This document shows, one piece after another, positions 16,546 to 24,859 of a stretch of DNA of 57,747 nt. This DNA is from Candidatus Methylomirabilis lanthanidiphila (GTDB lineage Bacteria > Methylomirabilota > Methylomirabilia > Methylomirabilales > Methylomirabilaceae). A program made the translations under genes and the position numbers. The stretch's first letter is position 1; each line of letters begins with the position of its first letter. The notes under the pieces are model-generated. The model searched no databases and was not told where the DNA came from. It saw only the letters and a list, made by a program, of their open reading frames with translations. The stretch is from NCBI GenBank assembly GCA_902196205.1, contig CABIKM010000033.1:1-57747 (forward strand), in the 5' to 3' direction.

Positions 16546-17541
16546 TCAGATCGTCAGGACCCCGGCGCCGCTGAGCCGACTCTCTTTCAGAAGTTGGAGG
16601 GCGTGATTCGCCTCTTGGAGAGGGAAGGTGCGGACCTCGGTTCGAATCGGGATCTCGACTGCCAGACGCAAGAGATCCCGCACATCCTGCCGGGTGCTGT
16701 TGGCGACGCTTCGAACGGTCCGCTCCTGATAGAGCAGGGCATAGTCAAGCTCCGGGATCGGACTCATGGTGATGCCGGCGGCGGCGATCGTCCCGCCCTT
16801 TCTGAGAACCCGAAGCGCCTCCGGCACCAGCCGCCCGGCAGGCGCAAAGATCACCGCGCCATCGAGCGGCCCCGGCGGGGCGTCCTCGACTCGGCCCGCC
16901 CAATGGGCGCCAAGTTGGCGGGCCAGGGTGCGATGCGCCTCGCTCCGGGTAAAGACACACACCTCGCAACCCCAGTGGACCGCCACCTGGATGGCGATAT
17001 GCGCCGAGCCGCCGAATCCATACAGTCCCAGGCGCTCGCCGGGCTTGATCTCGCTCAGTCGCAGGGCGCGGAAGCCGATAACGCCCGCGCAGAGTAAGGG
17101 CGCCGCATGGATCGTTGAGATGTCGGACGGCAACGGGTACGCAAATGCCTCGCGCACCACCACGAACTCCGCATACCCGCCGTTCACATGGTAGCCGGTA
17201 AAGCGGGCGGCGTCGCAGAGATTTTCCTGATCGCGCCGGCAGAAGGCGCATCGGCCGCAGGTGGAATACAGCCAGGGCACACCCAGCCGATCGCGTGCCT
17301 GAAAGCGCGTCACACCCTCCCCGACCTGATCAACCACACCGACAATCTGGTGACCGGGCACAACGGGGAGCGCGGGGAGCGGAAGGTCGCCCTCAATGAT
17401 GTGCAGGTCGGTTCGGCAGAGACCGCAGGCCTCGATCCTCAGGCGGAGCTCGCCCGGGCCAGGGACCGGCGCCGGCAGTTCGACCGGCATAAGCGGCTGG
17501 TCCTCGATCGGGCGCGCACCATTCAGACATAACGCCCGCAT
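16546..17541 (-). CDS. Zinc-dependent alcohol dehydrogenase family protein
   Basis: 331 residues from ATG 17541, preceded by GGAGGAG. A GroES-like N-terminal domain carries the catalytic zinc site (CGLCRTDLHI, GHQIVG) and the structural zinc loop with four cysteines (CGRCAFCRRDQENLCD). The NAD(P) fold follows with GLYGFGGSAH. The order and spacing match the medium-chain dehydrogenases annotated as zinc-binding alcohol dehydrogenases (AdhP-like). It oxidises or reduces an alcohol/aldehyde pair that cannot be named from sequence. It lies 22 bases after recO and may be the last gene of that operon. Confidence 0.85.
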   Translation of the reverse strand: MRALCLNGARPIEDQPLMPVELPAPVPGPGELRLRIEACGLCRTDLHIIEGDLPLPALPVVPGHQIVGVVDQVGEGVTRFQARDRLGVPWLYSTCGRCAFCRRDQENLCDAARFTGYHVNGGYAEFVVVREAFAYPLPSDISTIHAAPLLCAGVIGFRALRLSEIKPGERLGLYGFGGSAHIAIQVAVHWGCEVCVFTRSEAHRTLARQLGAHWAGRVEDAPPGPLDGAVIFAPAGRLVPEALRVLRKGGTIAAAGITMSPIPELDYALLYQERTVRSVANSTRQDVRDLLRLAVEIPIRTEVRTFPLQEANHALQLLKESRLSGAGVLTI

Positions 17542-17563
17542 GGACAGCTCCTCCGATCCAGCT

Positions 17564-18313
17564 CTATTCAACGAGAGAGAGGAAGGCGACAGACCGAAGT
17601 CGTTTCCCAAAGAAGTGGGTAATGCACACCCTCAGGACCTCTTGCAGGTTGGTGATGCAGGGGTCGGCGAGCGGTACAGCCAACGACTGTTCCAGACCCC
17701 CATGCAACACCGAGCGCAGAAAGCCTAATGATTCTAATGAGATTGGTACACTATCCGGCGCCCGAGAGAGGCACGTGGAGCAGACCAGCCCACCGCGGGT
17801 CGGGCTGATGGCAGGCTCAGCGCCGGGCCCCAACGCAGATTGGCATACCAGACAGCGATAGAGCTCTAACAGGTATCCGACAATCCTGAGCAGACGGATC
17901 TCGAACGACCTGAGCAGTCGCGGTTCATCATGGAGGACGAGCAGCGTCAGGGCATCCCGCAGTAAGAGAAAGATCTCCTCGTTCGACTCTCCCTCCTCGA
18001 TAGATGCGCCCGCCAACTCTACGAGATAGGCACCTCGACTTAACCGCCTCAGATCGTCTTTGAGCCCGGCGAACGGCTCAACGACCGAGAACTCGTTGAT
18101 CTTATGGAGGGTCCGGTGAGGCGACTCAAAAAAGACGAGCTGACCAAGCGTGAACAGCTCCAGCGTCCCGCCGTACCGACTGCGAACCCGTCTGGCGCCT
18201 TTCGCGACCGCACGGATCTTCCCCAGCCGTCGCGTGAAGAACGGAATAATTCGATCCGCCTCGCCAAGATTGTACCCGCCGATCACAATCGCTTCGGTTG
18301 TGTGCAAAGGCAT
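17564..18313 (-). CDS. recO: DNA repair protein RecO
   Basis: 249 residues, the usual length. An N-terminal OB fold (TTEAIVIGGYNLGEADRIIPFF, shown by TEAIVIGGYNLGEADRI) is followed by a helical domain and a zinc-finger-like cluster (CLVCQSALG and VCSTCLSR). RecO loads RecA in the RecFOR recombination pathway. It sits after era, a common neighbour pair. The 56-base gap to era is almost filled by a 7-bp repeat. Confidence 0.93.
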   Translation of the reverse strand: MPLHTTEAIVIGGYNLGEADRIIPFFTRRLGKIRAVAKGARRVRSRYGGTLELFTLGQLVFFESPHRTLHKINEFSVVEPFAGLKDDLRRLSRGAYLVELAGASIEEGESNEEIFLLLRDALTLLVLHDEPRLLRSFEIRLLRIVGYLLELYRCLVCQSALGPGAEPAISPTRGGLVCSTCLSRAPDSVPISLESLGFLRSVLHGGLEQSLAVPLADPCITNLQEVLRVCITHFFGKRLRSVAFLSLVE

Positions 18314-18365
18314 GTTTCGAGTCTCGGGTTTGGGGTTTCGAAACTCGCAACTCGAAACCCGAAAC
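18314..18365. repeat. 7-bp-periodic inverted repeat in the recO-era gap
   Basis: Four units of the type GTTTCGA are followed by three units of the type AACTCGA (the complement), so the stretch is both 7-bp periodic and self-complementary. It begins directly after the recO start codon boundary and fills nearly the whole gap. Confidence 0.8.
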
Positions 18366-18369
18366 GTTG

Positions 18370-19266
18370 CTATTGTTGCAGGTAGCCGAGCCGCTTCAGC
18401 GCCTCATCATCTTTCTGCCAATCGCTGCGAACCTTGACCCACAGCTTCAAGAACACCTGGGTGCCGAGCAGCTTCTCGATCTCCGGTCTGACCAGTTCTC
18501 CGATTCGCTTCAGCATGCCGCCCCCGCGCCCGATGATGATCGCTTTCTGCGAGTCCTTCTCGACATAAATGGTCGCCTCGACATCGGTCAGCGCCCGCCC
18601 TTCCCGCGCTCGGACTTTTTCCACCAATACGGCCACCGCGTACGGTACCTCCTGGTAGACCGAGCGAAAGACCCGCTCGCGGATCAACTCGGCAATGATG
18701 AACTGCTCCGGCTGGTCGGTCACTTGATCAAGCGGATACAGCGGCGGTCCCTCCGGGAGATATTGGACCAGCAGCGACTCCAGGAGCGCCACGTTATCGC
18801 CTGCCGTGGCGGAGATCGGGACAATCTCGGCAAATGTCAGCAATGTTCGGAAGCGATCGATTGTCGGCAGCAGGCTTTCTTTCTCGGCGAGATCGACCTT
18901 ATTGATGGCGAGCAGAATCGGAGATGTGACGCGTTTCAGAATCTCCAGAATCAGCTTATCGTCCTGAGAGAGCGGGTCGGGGGCTTCCACCATCCAGAGG
19001 ATCAGATCTGCCCCCTCCAGGCTGTTCGTGGCCGTTTTGACCAGCAGCCGATGGAAATAGCCGCCCGATTTATCGATCCCTGGCGTATCCAGGAAGATTA
19101 ATTGCGCCCCCGGCAGATTCTTAATCCCCCTGATCTGAGTCCTGGTCGTCTGCGGCCTGGGAGATACAATCGACACCTTATGCCCCAACAGGCGATTCAT
19201 GAGGGTCGATTTGCCCACATTGGGGCGGCCAACGATTACGATAAATCCGGATTTATGAACGTTCAT
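18370..19266 (-). CDS. era: GTPase Era
   Basis: 298 residues. GTPase motifs are G1 GRPNVGKST, G2 near PQTTRTQIRG, G3 DTPGI and G4 NKVD. A C-terminal KH domain (RIGELVRPEIEKLLG, with the AIIIGRGGGMLKRIG loop) binds the 3' end of 16S rRNA. It acts in assembly of the 30S ribosomal subunit. The order ybeY-dgkA-era-recO is widely conserved. Confidence 0.96.
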   Translation of the reverse strand: MNVHKSGFIVIVGRPNVGKSTLMNRLLGHKVSIVSPRPQTTRTQIRGIKNLPGAQLIFLDTPGIDKSGGYFHRLLVKTATNSLEGADLILWMVEAPDPLSQDDKLILEILKRVTSPILLAINKVDLAEKESLLPTIDRFRTLLTFAEIVPISATAGDNVALLESLLVQYLPEGPPLYPLDQVTDQPEQFIIAELIRERVFRSVYQEVPYAVAVLVEKVRAREGRALTDVEATIYVEKDSQKAIIIGRGGGMLKRIGELVRPEIEKLLGTQVFLKLWVKVRSDWQKDDEALKRLGYLQQ

Positions 19267-19297
19267 GCCTTTGTCACCATTAGGAGGCTTTCTTGGA

Positions 19298-19325
19298 GTT
19301 GTGGGTGTGGGGTGTAGAGTTGTGC
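19298..19325. repeat. 7-bp-periodic repeat
   Basis: Four degenerate units such as GTTGTGG and GTGTGGG between era and dgkA. Confidence 0.6.
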
Positions 19326-19344
19326 ATGTCCGGTGTTCCCTTCA

Positions 19345-19821
19345 TCAGCTCGACGCTCGACGCCTCGGAGGACGCGGTAAGAGCGCGGTTACAAGACTCC
19401 CCGCCAGCCCGATGGCAGTGGCTGCCAGCATAGCCGACTTCGCTGAGAGCGGACTCGCGACGAGGGCGCGCAACAAAGGGGGCGCAAGGATGATGATACC
19501 GACAGCGGCCGCAACCAACGCCGCGATCAGCACCGCGCCGGCGGCAATATCCTTTGTCCGTCCGGCAATCGGGTGAAGGGTGGGCGATACAAGGTCCACG
19601 GTCAATTCTACGGCGGTGTTCAGCAGCTCTGTGATGATAACCAGCGCAATAGCCATGAGCAACAGCACAAGATCGATATGCGGCAGCCCGAGCAGTAGCC
19701 CGAATAGCGCGACGAAGCCGGCTACGACGACATGGATGCGCAGGTGGCGTTGCGTGGAGAGCGCATCCTCTATCCCCTGAAGCGCACAGCGAAACGGATG
19801 TAACGGGCTCACAACACTCAC
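19345..19821 (-). CDS. dgkA: Diacylglycerol/undecaprenol kinase (DgkA family)
   Basis: 158 residues with three to four membrane helices and the family signature ELLNTAVELTVDL followed by KDIAAGAVLIAAL, which form the active site of the small trimeric lipid kinase. N-terminal FRCALQGIEDALSTQRHLRIH is also typical. It recycles diacylglycerol or phosphorylates undecaprenol in the inner membrane. A C-terminal extra helix and a basic tail extend it beyond the 120-130 residues of E. coli DgkA. The start overlaps the ybeY stop by four bases. Confidence 0.9.
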   Translation of the reverse strand: MSVVSPLHPFRCALQGIEDALSTQRHLRIHVVVAGFVALFGLLLGLPHIDLVLLLMAIALVIITELLNTAVELTVDLVSPTLHPIAGRTKDIAAGAVLIAALVAAAVGIIILAPPLLRALVASPLSAKSAMLAATAIGLAGSLVTALLPRPPRRRASS

Positions 19822-20264
19822 CTGCCCTCGGCCTCGATAAACGGGAAGCCGTACTGTCGCTCGAGGCGTTTCATTCGCCTCGCCTCTGACGGCGTCTGAT
19901 GGTCATAGCCGAGGAGGTGGAGGATGCCATGGATCAGCAGTGCGGCCAACTCGTCTCGAAGAGGGCGTCCCGCCGCTCTGGCCTGTCGATCGGCCGTTTC
20001 AGCCGAGATCACCACATCCCCGAGCAGATGCGGCGAGAGCGACGCAAACGGCCCCTCGCGCATCGGAAACGAGAGGACATCCGTCGGCGCGGCCTTCCCT
20101 CGGTACTGCCGGTTCAGGCGCGTCATGGCCCGGTCTCCCACCAGCGTCAGCCCGCACTCGGCCTCGTTAACCCCTGCTCTGGCGAGGGTGGTGTCCGCGA
20201 CCTTTTTGAGAAAGCTCGTGTCGAGCCTGATCTTCCTTTGCCGGTTTGTGACTTGCATCGCCAT
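19818..20264 (-). CDS. ybeY: rRNA maturation endonuclease YbeY
   Basis: 148 residues from ATG 20264 (GGGGAG upstream; ATG 20258 is an alternative). It has the zinc-binding signature HGILHLLGYDH near residue 120 and TDVLSFPM in the core. YbeY processes the 3' end of 16S rRNA. Its first 98 bases lie inside the end of pgpH in another frame. The YbeY N-terminus (MQVTNRQRKIRLD) is family-like, so the overlap is real and the pgpH tail is the unusual part. Confidence 0.94.
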   Translation of the reverse strand: MAMQVTNRQRKIRLDTSFLKKVADTTLARAGVNEAECGLTLVGDRAMTRLNRQYRGKAAPTDVLSFPMREGPFASLSPHLLGDVVISAETADRQARAAGRPLRDELAALLIHGILHLLGYDHQTPSEARRMKRLERQYGFPFIEAEGR

Positions 20265-21813
20265 TCGCTCCCCGCCTGCCGATAGACTCCTCAAAGGCGA
20301 ACCCCGGATACTCCACCCGCCGGTGGTAGATACCGCACAAAATTCGAACAAAGCTCTCCTCGATGAGGCGAAGCTCGCTGAAGGTCAGCTCGCATTCGCG
20401 GAGCTGACCATCCACAAACACAGCATTGACGATCTTTGCCACCAACGTCTGGAACCGGCCTGGGGTCGGTTCAGTCAGAGTCCGCGACGCTGCCTCGACA
20501 GCGTCGGCCAGCATCAGGATGGCCGCCTCTTTGGTTTGGGGTTTCGGCCCAGGATATCGGAACCGCTCTTCCTGAACCTCATGCTGGTCGCTTTCTTCCG
20601 CATCCTTGGCCTTGTGGTAAAAGAAGAGCGTGAGCCTGGTGCCGTGGTGCTGCGGAATCATCTCCAGCACCGCCGGCGGCAGGCCGTACGCCCGGCCCAA
20701 CTCCATACCCGCCTTGACGTGGGAGACGATCACCAGACTACTCAGGTTCGGACCAAGCTTTTCATGTCGATTCTTGACATTCTGCTGATTTTCGACGAAG
20801 TACGAAGGCTTGGTGACCTTCCCGATGTCGTGGTAGTAGGCGCCTACCCGGCAGAGCATGGCATTCGAGCCGATCGCCTCAGCGGCCGCTTCGGCCAAGG
20901 TGCCCACCATGATACTGTGGTGGTAGGTGCCTGGGGCCTTGAGTATCAGCTCTTTCAGGAGCGGATGGTTCAGGTTGCACAGCTCTACCAATCGAAAATC
21001 GGTGGCCACCTCGAACAGATATTCGAATAGGGGGAGCAGGCCCAGCGACAGAATCGCCACAAACAGCCCGCTGACCAGACCGCACAGCAGGTGAAAGCCG
21101 AGCTGCTCCGTCGAGCCGGAGAGCAACGACCACGCGAGGCCCGAATAGAGGTTGGCCAGTCCAACCGCCATCCCCGCCTTCAGAAGAATCGTTCGATCTT
21201 TTCGACCAACGAGGGCGAAGATCGCTGCAAGGCTGCTCACAAGGCTGTACAGGAAGAAGCGGAACCCGTCAGCGGCCAAGAACGTGGTGAGAATGCTGAT
21301 AGCAAGAGCGCCCGCAAAGGCCAGGCGGCTGTTAAACAGGATCGCCAGGAGCAGGCCCCCAAGAGCGACGGGGATTGAGTACTCGAGGGCGCTCGCAGGC
21401 ACATTGGGAAGTGTCTGATGAATCGAGGGCAGAAAGAGGAAAAACGATCGGGCGATGCCAACCGTCAACAGGATCACCGAAGCGAGCAGAAACAAGCTCT
21501 TCGGCTGTCGCAGCGGTTTAGGCTGGAGGGTCCAGATGTACAGGTAGAGGCTGCCGAGCAAGAAGCTGACCAGCAGGCAGATCCCCAGGAGCGTCAGGAT
21601 GCCCGTCGGGAGCGCCGGCGAAGATGCGATGATAAGGACGATCGCAAGGACCACCAGACTGCAGAGCGTATAGAGCGCGCCCGGATGCCGCTCAAGGCGC
21701 CCCGTAGCCCAATGGAACCACGAAGATGCCAAGCGCGGGACACTCAACAGTTGGCGGGTGGCCGGCGACTGTACGCCGGCGATTATACTGCTACCGTTTC
21801 TGTGGGGCGCCAT
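20167..21813 (-). CDS. pgpH: PgpH/YqfF-type 7TM-HD phosphohydrolase, short form
   Basis: 548 residues. Seven or more membrane helices at about 40-270 are followed by a cytoplasmic HD domain at about 300-480 (TYHHSIMVGTLAEAAAEAIG, AYYHDIGKVTKP with the HD pair, HHGT). Family members hydrolyse the second messenger c-di-AMP. Full-length PgpH proteins carry a large extracytoplasmic 7TMR-HDED domain before the helices and are usually about 700-800 residues. Here that domain is absent. The last 33 residues are basic, low in complexity and overlap ybeY. Confidence 0.9.
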   Translation of the reverse strand: MAPHRNGSSIIAGVQSPATRQLLSVPRLASSWFHWATGRLERHPGALYTLCSLVVLAIVLIIASSPALPTGILTLLGICLLVSFLLGSLYLYIWTLQPKPLRQPKSLFLLASVILLTVGIARSFFLFLPSIHQTLPNVPASALEYSIPVALGGLLLAILFNSRLAFAGALAISILTTFLAADGFRFFLYSLVSSLAAIFALVGRKDRTILLKAGMAVGLANLYSGLAWSLLSGSTEQLGFHLLCGLVSGLFVAILSLGLLPLFEYLFEVATDFRLVELCNLNHPLLKELILKAPGTYHHSIMVGTLAEAAAEAIGSNAMLCRVGAYYHDIGKVTKPSYFVENQQNVKNRHEKLGPNLSSLVIVSHVKAGMELGRAYGLPPAVLEMIPQHHGTRLTLFFYHKAKDAEESDQHEVQEERFRYPGPKPQTKEAAILMLADAVEAASRTLTEPTPGRFQTLVAKIVNAVFVDGQLRECELTFSELRLIEESFVRILCGIYHRRVEYPGFAFEESIGRRGANGDASHKPAKEDQARHELSQKGRGHHPRQSRG

Positions 21814-21824
21814 CAGGCGCCTTC

Positions 21825-22817
21825 CTATCGCCCCTCGGCTGGTAACATGGCGGTCTGGTACGCCTCGTAGGCCCTGACGATCTGTTGCACCAATTCGTGT
21901 CGCACCACGTCTTCCTCGCTGAGATAGGCAAACTTGATTCCCTCGATCCCTTTCAGAATGCGCTGCACCTCGATCAGACCGGACAATCGACCGGCAGGTA
22001 GATCGACCTGGGTAATATCCCCCGTGATGACGGTCCTGGAACCGAAACCGAGGCGCGTCAGAAACATCTTCATCTGCTCCGAGGTCGTGTTCTGGGCCTC
22101 GTCCAGGATAATGAACGAATCGTTGAGCGTTCGGCCTCGCATGAAGGCCAGGGGAGCAATCTCGATGGTGCCCATCTCAATCAGACGGGTAACACGCTCC
22201 AACTCGATCATGTCGTAGAGCGCATCGTACAGGGGCCGGAGATAGGGGTTAATCTTTTCGTAGAGCGTACCGGGAAGGAAACCTAACTTCTCCCCCGCCT
22301 CCACGGCAGGCCTGGTCAGGATAATCCGACTGACCTCGTGCTTCAAGAGCGCCGAGACGGCCATGGCCATGGCCAGATAGGTCTTGCCCGTCCCGGCCGG
22401 TCCTATGGCAAAGACGATATCGTGACGGCGGATCGCCTCGATGTACCGTCGCTGGCCGGAACCCTTTGGTCTGACCGGCCGCTTCTTCGACGACACCTCG
22501 ATCAGCTCGCCCTGAATCCGCTTGAACTCCTCCTCTTCCTTTTTCATGAAGAGCCGAAGGGCCAGCTTGACGTCCTGTGGCGCCACGCGCTCGCCGCGCG
22601 TCAACTGCGAGATCAGCTCCGATACAACCTGCTCTCCCACCGCCACATCTGACGCCTCACCCTGGATGCTTATGAGGCCGTCTCGCGCGACCAGCTTGAC
22701 CTGCAACGTCTCCTCGATAAGCTTTCGGACTTCGTCCTTCCGGCCAAACAGTTGCTGAATCTCTTCCCCGATGGGCAGCGAGACCTTCTTGTCCGGTCGA
22801 ACCTGCTCCCCCGTCAT
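21825..22817 (-). CDS. phoH: PhoH family ATPase (YbeZ)
   Basis: 330 residues: an N-terminal KH-like region (about 20-100), then an ATPase core with Walker A GPAGTGKTYLA near 147 and Walker B FIILDEAQNT. It is of the PhoH/YbeZ type, which acts with YbeY in rRNA processing. It heads the minus-strand phoH-pgpH-ybeY-dgkA-era-recO cluster and has a good promoter upstream. Confidence 0.93.
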   Translation of the reverse strand: MTGEQVRPDKKVSLPIGEEIQQLFGRKDEVRKLIEETLQVKLVARDGLISIQGEASDVAVGEQVVSELISQLTRGERVAPQDVKLALRLFMKKEEEEFKRIQGELIEVSSKKRPVRPKGSGQRRYIEAIRRHDIVFAIGPAGTGKTYLAMAMAVSALLKHEVSRIILTRPAVEAGEKLGFLPGTLYEKINPYLRPLYDALYDMIELERVTRLIEMGTIEIAPLAFMRGRTLNDSFIILDEAQNTTSEQMKMFLTRLGFGSRTVITGDITQVDLPAGRLSGLIEVQRILKGIEGIKFAYLSEEDVVRHELVQQIVRAYEAYQTAMLPAEGR

Positions 22818-22884
22818 CTCCCCACTTCACTGCTCATAATTCAGCGCTCACCTATTCATCCTCGGCGACTCGCAAGCCTCTTGC

Positions 22885-22912
22885 CGCTGAAAGCCAACGG
22901 CTGAAGGCTGCC
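22885..22912. repeat. 7-bp-periodic repeat
   Basis: Four degenerate units, for example CGCTGAA and GGCTGAA, between the phoH start and its promoter. Confidence 0.5.
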
Positions 22913-22926
22913 TGTATCCCACATTC

Positions 22927-22955
22927 AGCATAGCCCCGTCCTGATCGGCTGTCAA
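22927..22955 (-). promoter_or_regulatory. Promoter of the phoH-recO cluster
   Basis: TTGACA (22950-22955), a 17-base spacer and TATGCT (22927-22932) on the minus strand. The start point would be about 100 bases before phoH. Confidence 0.65.
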
Positions 22956-22975
22956 CGTCACCGCCAAATCCCCCC

Positions 22976-23012
22976 TTGCCCCCTTTATCAAAGGGGGGGT
23001 TGGGAGGGATTT
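22976..23012. repeat. C-rich/G-rich hairpin repeat
   Basis: AAATCCCCCC... then CCCCCTTT, ATC loop, AAAGGGGGGG and GGGAGGGATTT form one long imperfect hairpin. The same design recurs at 27370-27418 and, cut, at 1-23. Confidence 0.75.
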
Positions 23013-23050
23013 CGGTCACTGCACTCCCACAGCATGATACGGGAGACCTC

Positions 23051-23078
23051 GCTGACTGCTGAGGGCTGAAAGCTGTCT
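23051..23078. repeat. 7-bp-periodic repeat
   Basis: Four units of form GCTGACT, GCTGAGG, GCTGAAA, directly after the aspS stop. Confidence 0.65.
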
Positions 23079-23081
23079 TGA

Positions 23082-24851
23082 TCAGTCCAGATCCAGCTTG
23101 ATCCGAAGCTCCTTAAGCTGCCTCGGGTCGACAGGCGAGGGGGCTTGCGTCATCAGGTCCTGCGCCTTTTGAGTCTTGGGGAAGGCAATGACATCTCGAA
23201 TCGAGCCGGCCCCCACGAGCAGCGCGATGACCCGATCAAAGCCGAAGGCGAGCCCGCCGTGGGGTGGGGCGCCGTATTCGAGCGCCTCCAGGAGGAACCC
23301 GAACTTGGCCTTCGCCTCATCCGCATCAATCCCCAATGCAGCGAACATTTGAGACTGCACATCCCGGCGGTGGATCCTGATGCTGCCTCCCCCCAGCTCT
23401 TGCCCGTTTACCACCAGGTCATAGGCCTTGGCGCGGACCCTTCCGGGATCGGTGTCAAGGAACGGCAAGTCCTCGTCCAACGGCGCCGTAAAGGGGTGAT
23501 GCATCGCCTGCCACCGCCCCTGCTCAGGATCATAGTCAAGGAGTGGAAAATCAATCACCCAGGTCATCGCCAGCGCGTTCTCGTCGATCAGCTTCAGTTC
23601 GCGGCCCAACTTGACCCGAAGACGCCCCAGCGATTCGGACGCCGTCTTGGCCTGATCGGCGACCAGCAGCAACAGATCCCCCTCTTCTCCCTTCAGCCGC
23701 TCGCTCAGGCGTTCGAGAACTATCGGCCCGAGAAATTTGGCCAGGGGCGATTGGATCCCGTCGGCGGTGACCTTGAACCAGGCCAGGCCCTTAGCTTTAA
23801 ACCCCTTGGCGTAGTCAACCAGCCCATCGATCTGCGCCCTGGAGAATGCACCGCACCCCTTGGCATTCATCCCCTTCACAACGCCGCCTTGCGCAATCGG
23901 CTCGGCGAACGCCTTCGCCTCGGTCCCGCGCACGATATCGGTCAGATCGGCCAGCTCCATCCCGAACCGGGTGTCCGGCGCATCAAGACCGAACCGGTCG
24001 ATCGCCTCGGCGTACGTCAGTCGCGAGAAGGGTCTGGGCGGGGCGGGGCGGCCGGCAGCCTCAAAGAGTGCTGCTACCAGCCCTTCCGTCACATCGAGCA
24101 CATCGTCTCGATCCACAAACGACATCTCCAGGTCGATCTGGGTAAACTCCGCCTGCCGGTCGGCCCGCTGGTCCTCGTCCCGGAAGCACCGGACAATCTG
24201 ATAGTATCGATCCATCCCGGCGACCATGAGGAGCTGCTTAAAGAGCTGGGGCGACTGCGGCAGCGCATAGAACTCCCCGGGGTTCAGTCGGCTTGGGACC
24301 AGATAGTCCCTGGCCCCTTCCGGCGTGCTCCGGGTCAGCATGGGGGTTTCCACCTCCACAAACCCGTGCCGGTCCAGATAGCCGTGGACCGCCTGAGCCG
24401 CCCTGTGGCGCAGGCGCAGGTTGCGCGCCATCGATGGGCGACGGAGGTCCAGGTATCGATAGGTCAGCCGGATCTCCTCAGCAACGTCGGTCTGCTCTTC
24501 AATCGCAAAGATCGGCGGTTTGGCCTCGTTCAGGATCAGCGCCTCTTCGACCGCAACCTCAATCATCCCGGTGGGAAGCCTGGCGTTTTCGGTCCCCTGC
24601 GGGCGAGGCTGGACCCGGCCGCGGATCGCCACCACAAATTCGGCGCGCATGTGTCCGGCTATCTTGTGGGCCTCCGGATGAAACTCGGGGTTGAAGACCG
24701 TCTGCGCAATCCCTTCGCGGTCCCGAAGATCGATAAAGATCAGGCCGCCGTGATCGCGTCGCCGGTGTACCCAGCCCATCAGCACAACAGAGTGTCCGAC
24801 ATGATCCGGGCGCAACAGACCACAGTAGTCGGTTCGTTTGAGGCGTTCCAT
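23082..24851 (-). CDS. aspS: Aspartyl-tRNA synthetase
   Basis: 589 residues, the bacterial length. It has an OB-fold anticodon domain (about 1-105), then class II motifs: ETPMLTRSTPEGARDYLVP (motif 1 region), CFRDEDQRADRQAEFTQID (motif 2) and GLAFGFDRVIALLVG (motif 3). The bacterial GAD insertion lies at about 290-420. It charges tRNA-Asp; whether it also charges tRNA-Asn cannot be told from the sequence alone. It follows hisS by eight bases. Confidence 0.97.
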   Translation of the reverse strand: MERLKRTDYCGLLRPDHVGHSVVLMGWVHRRRDHGGLIFIDLRDREGIAQTVFNPEFHPEAHKIAGHMRAEFVVAIRGRVQPRPQGTENARLPTGMIEVAVEEALILNEAKPPIFAIEEQTDVAEEIRLTYRYLDLRRPSMARNLRLRHRAAQAVHGYLDRHGFVEVETPMLTRSTPEGARDYLVPSRLNPGEFYALPQSPQLFKQLLMVAGMDRYYQIVRCFRDEDQRADRQAEFTQIDLEMSFVDRDDVLDVTEGLVAALFEAAGRPAPPRPFSRLTYAEAIDRFGLDAPDTRFGMELADLTDIVRGTEAKAFAEPIAQGGVVKGMNAKGCGAFSRAQIDGLVDYAKGFKAKGLAWFKVTADGIQSPLAKFLGPIVLERLSERLKGEEGDLLLLVADQAKTASESLGRLRVKLGRELKLIDENALAMTWVIDFPLLDYDPEQGRWQAMHHPFTAPLDEDLPFLDTDPGRVRAKAYDLVVNGQELGGGSIRIHRRDVQSQMFAALGIDADEAKAKFGFLLEALEYGAPPHGGLAFGFDRVIALLVGAGSIRDVIAFPKTQKAQDLMTQAPSPVDPRQLKELRIKLDLD

Positions 24852-24859
24852 GCTCGCGC

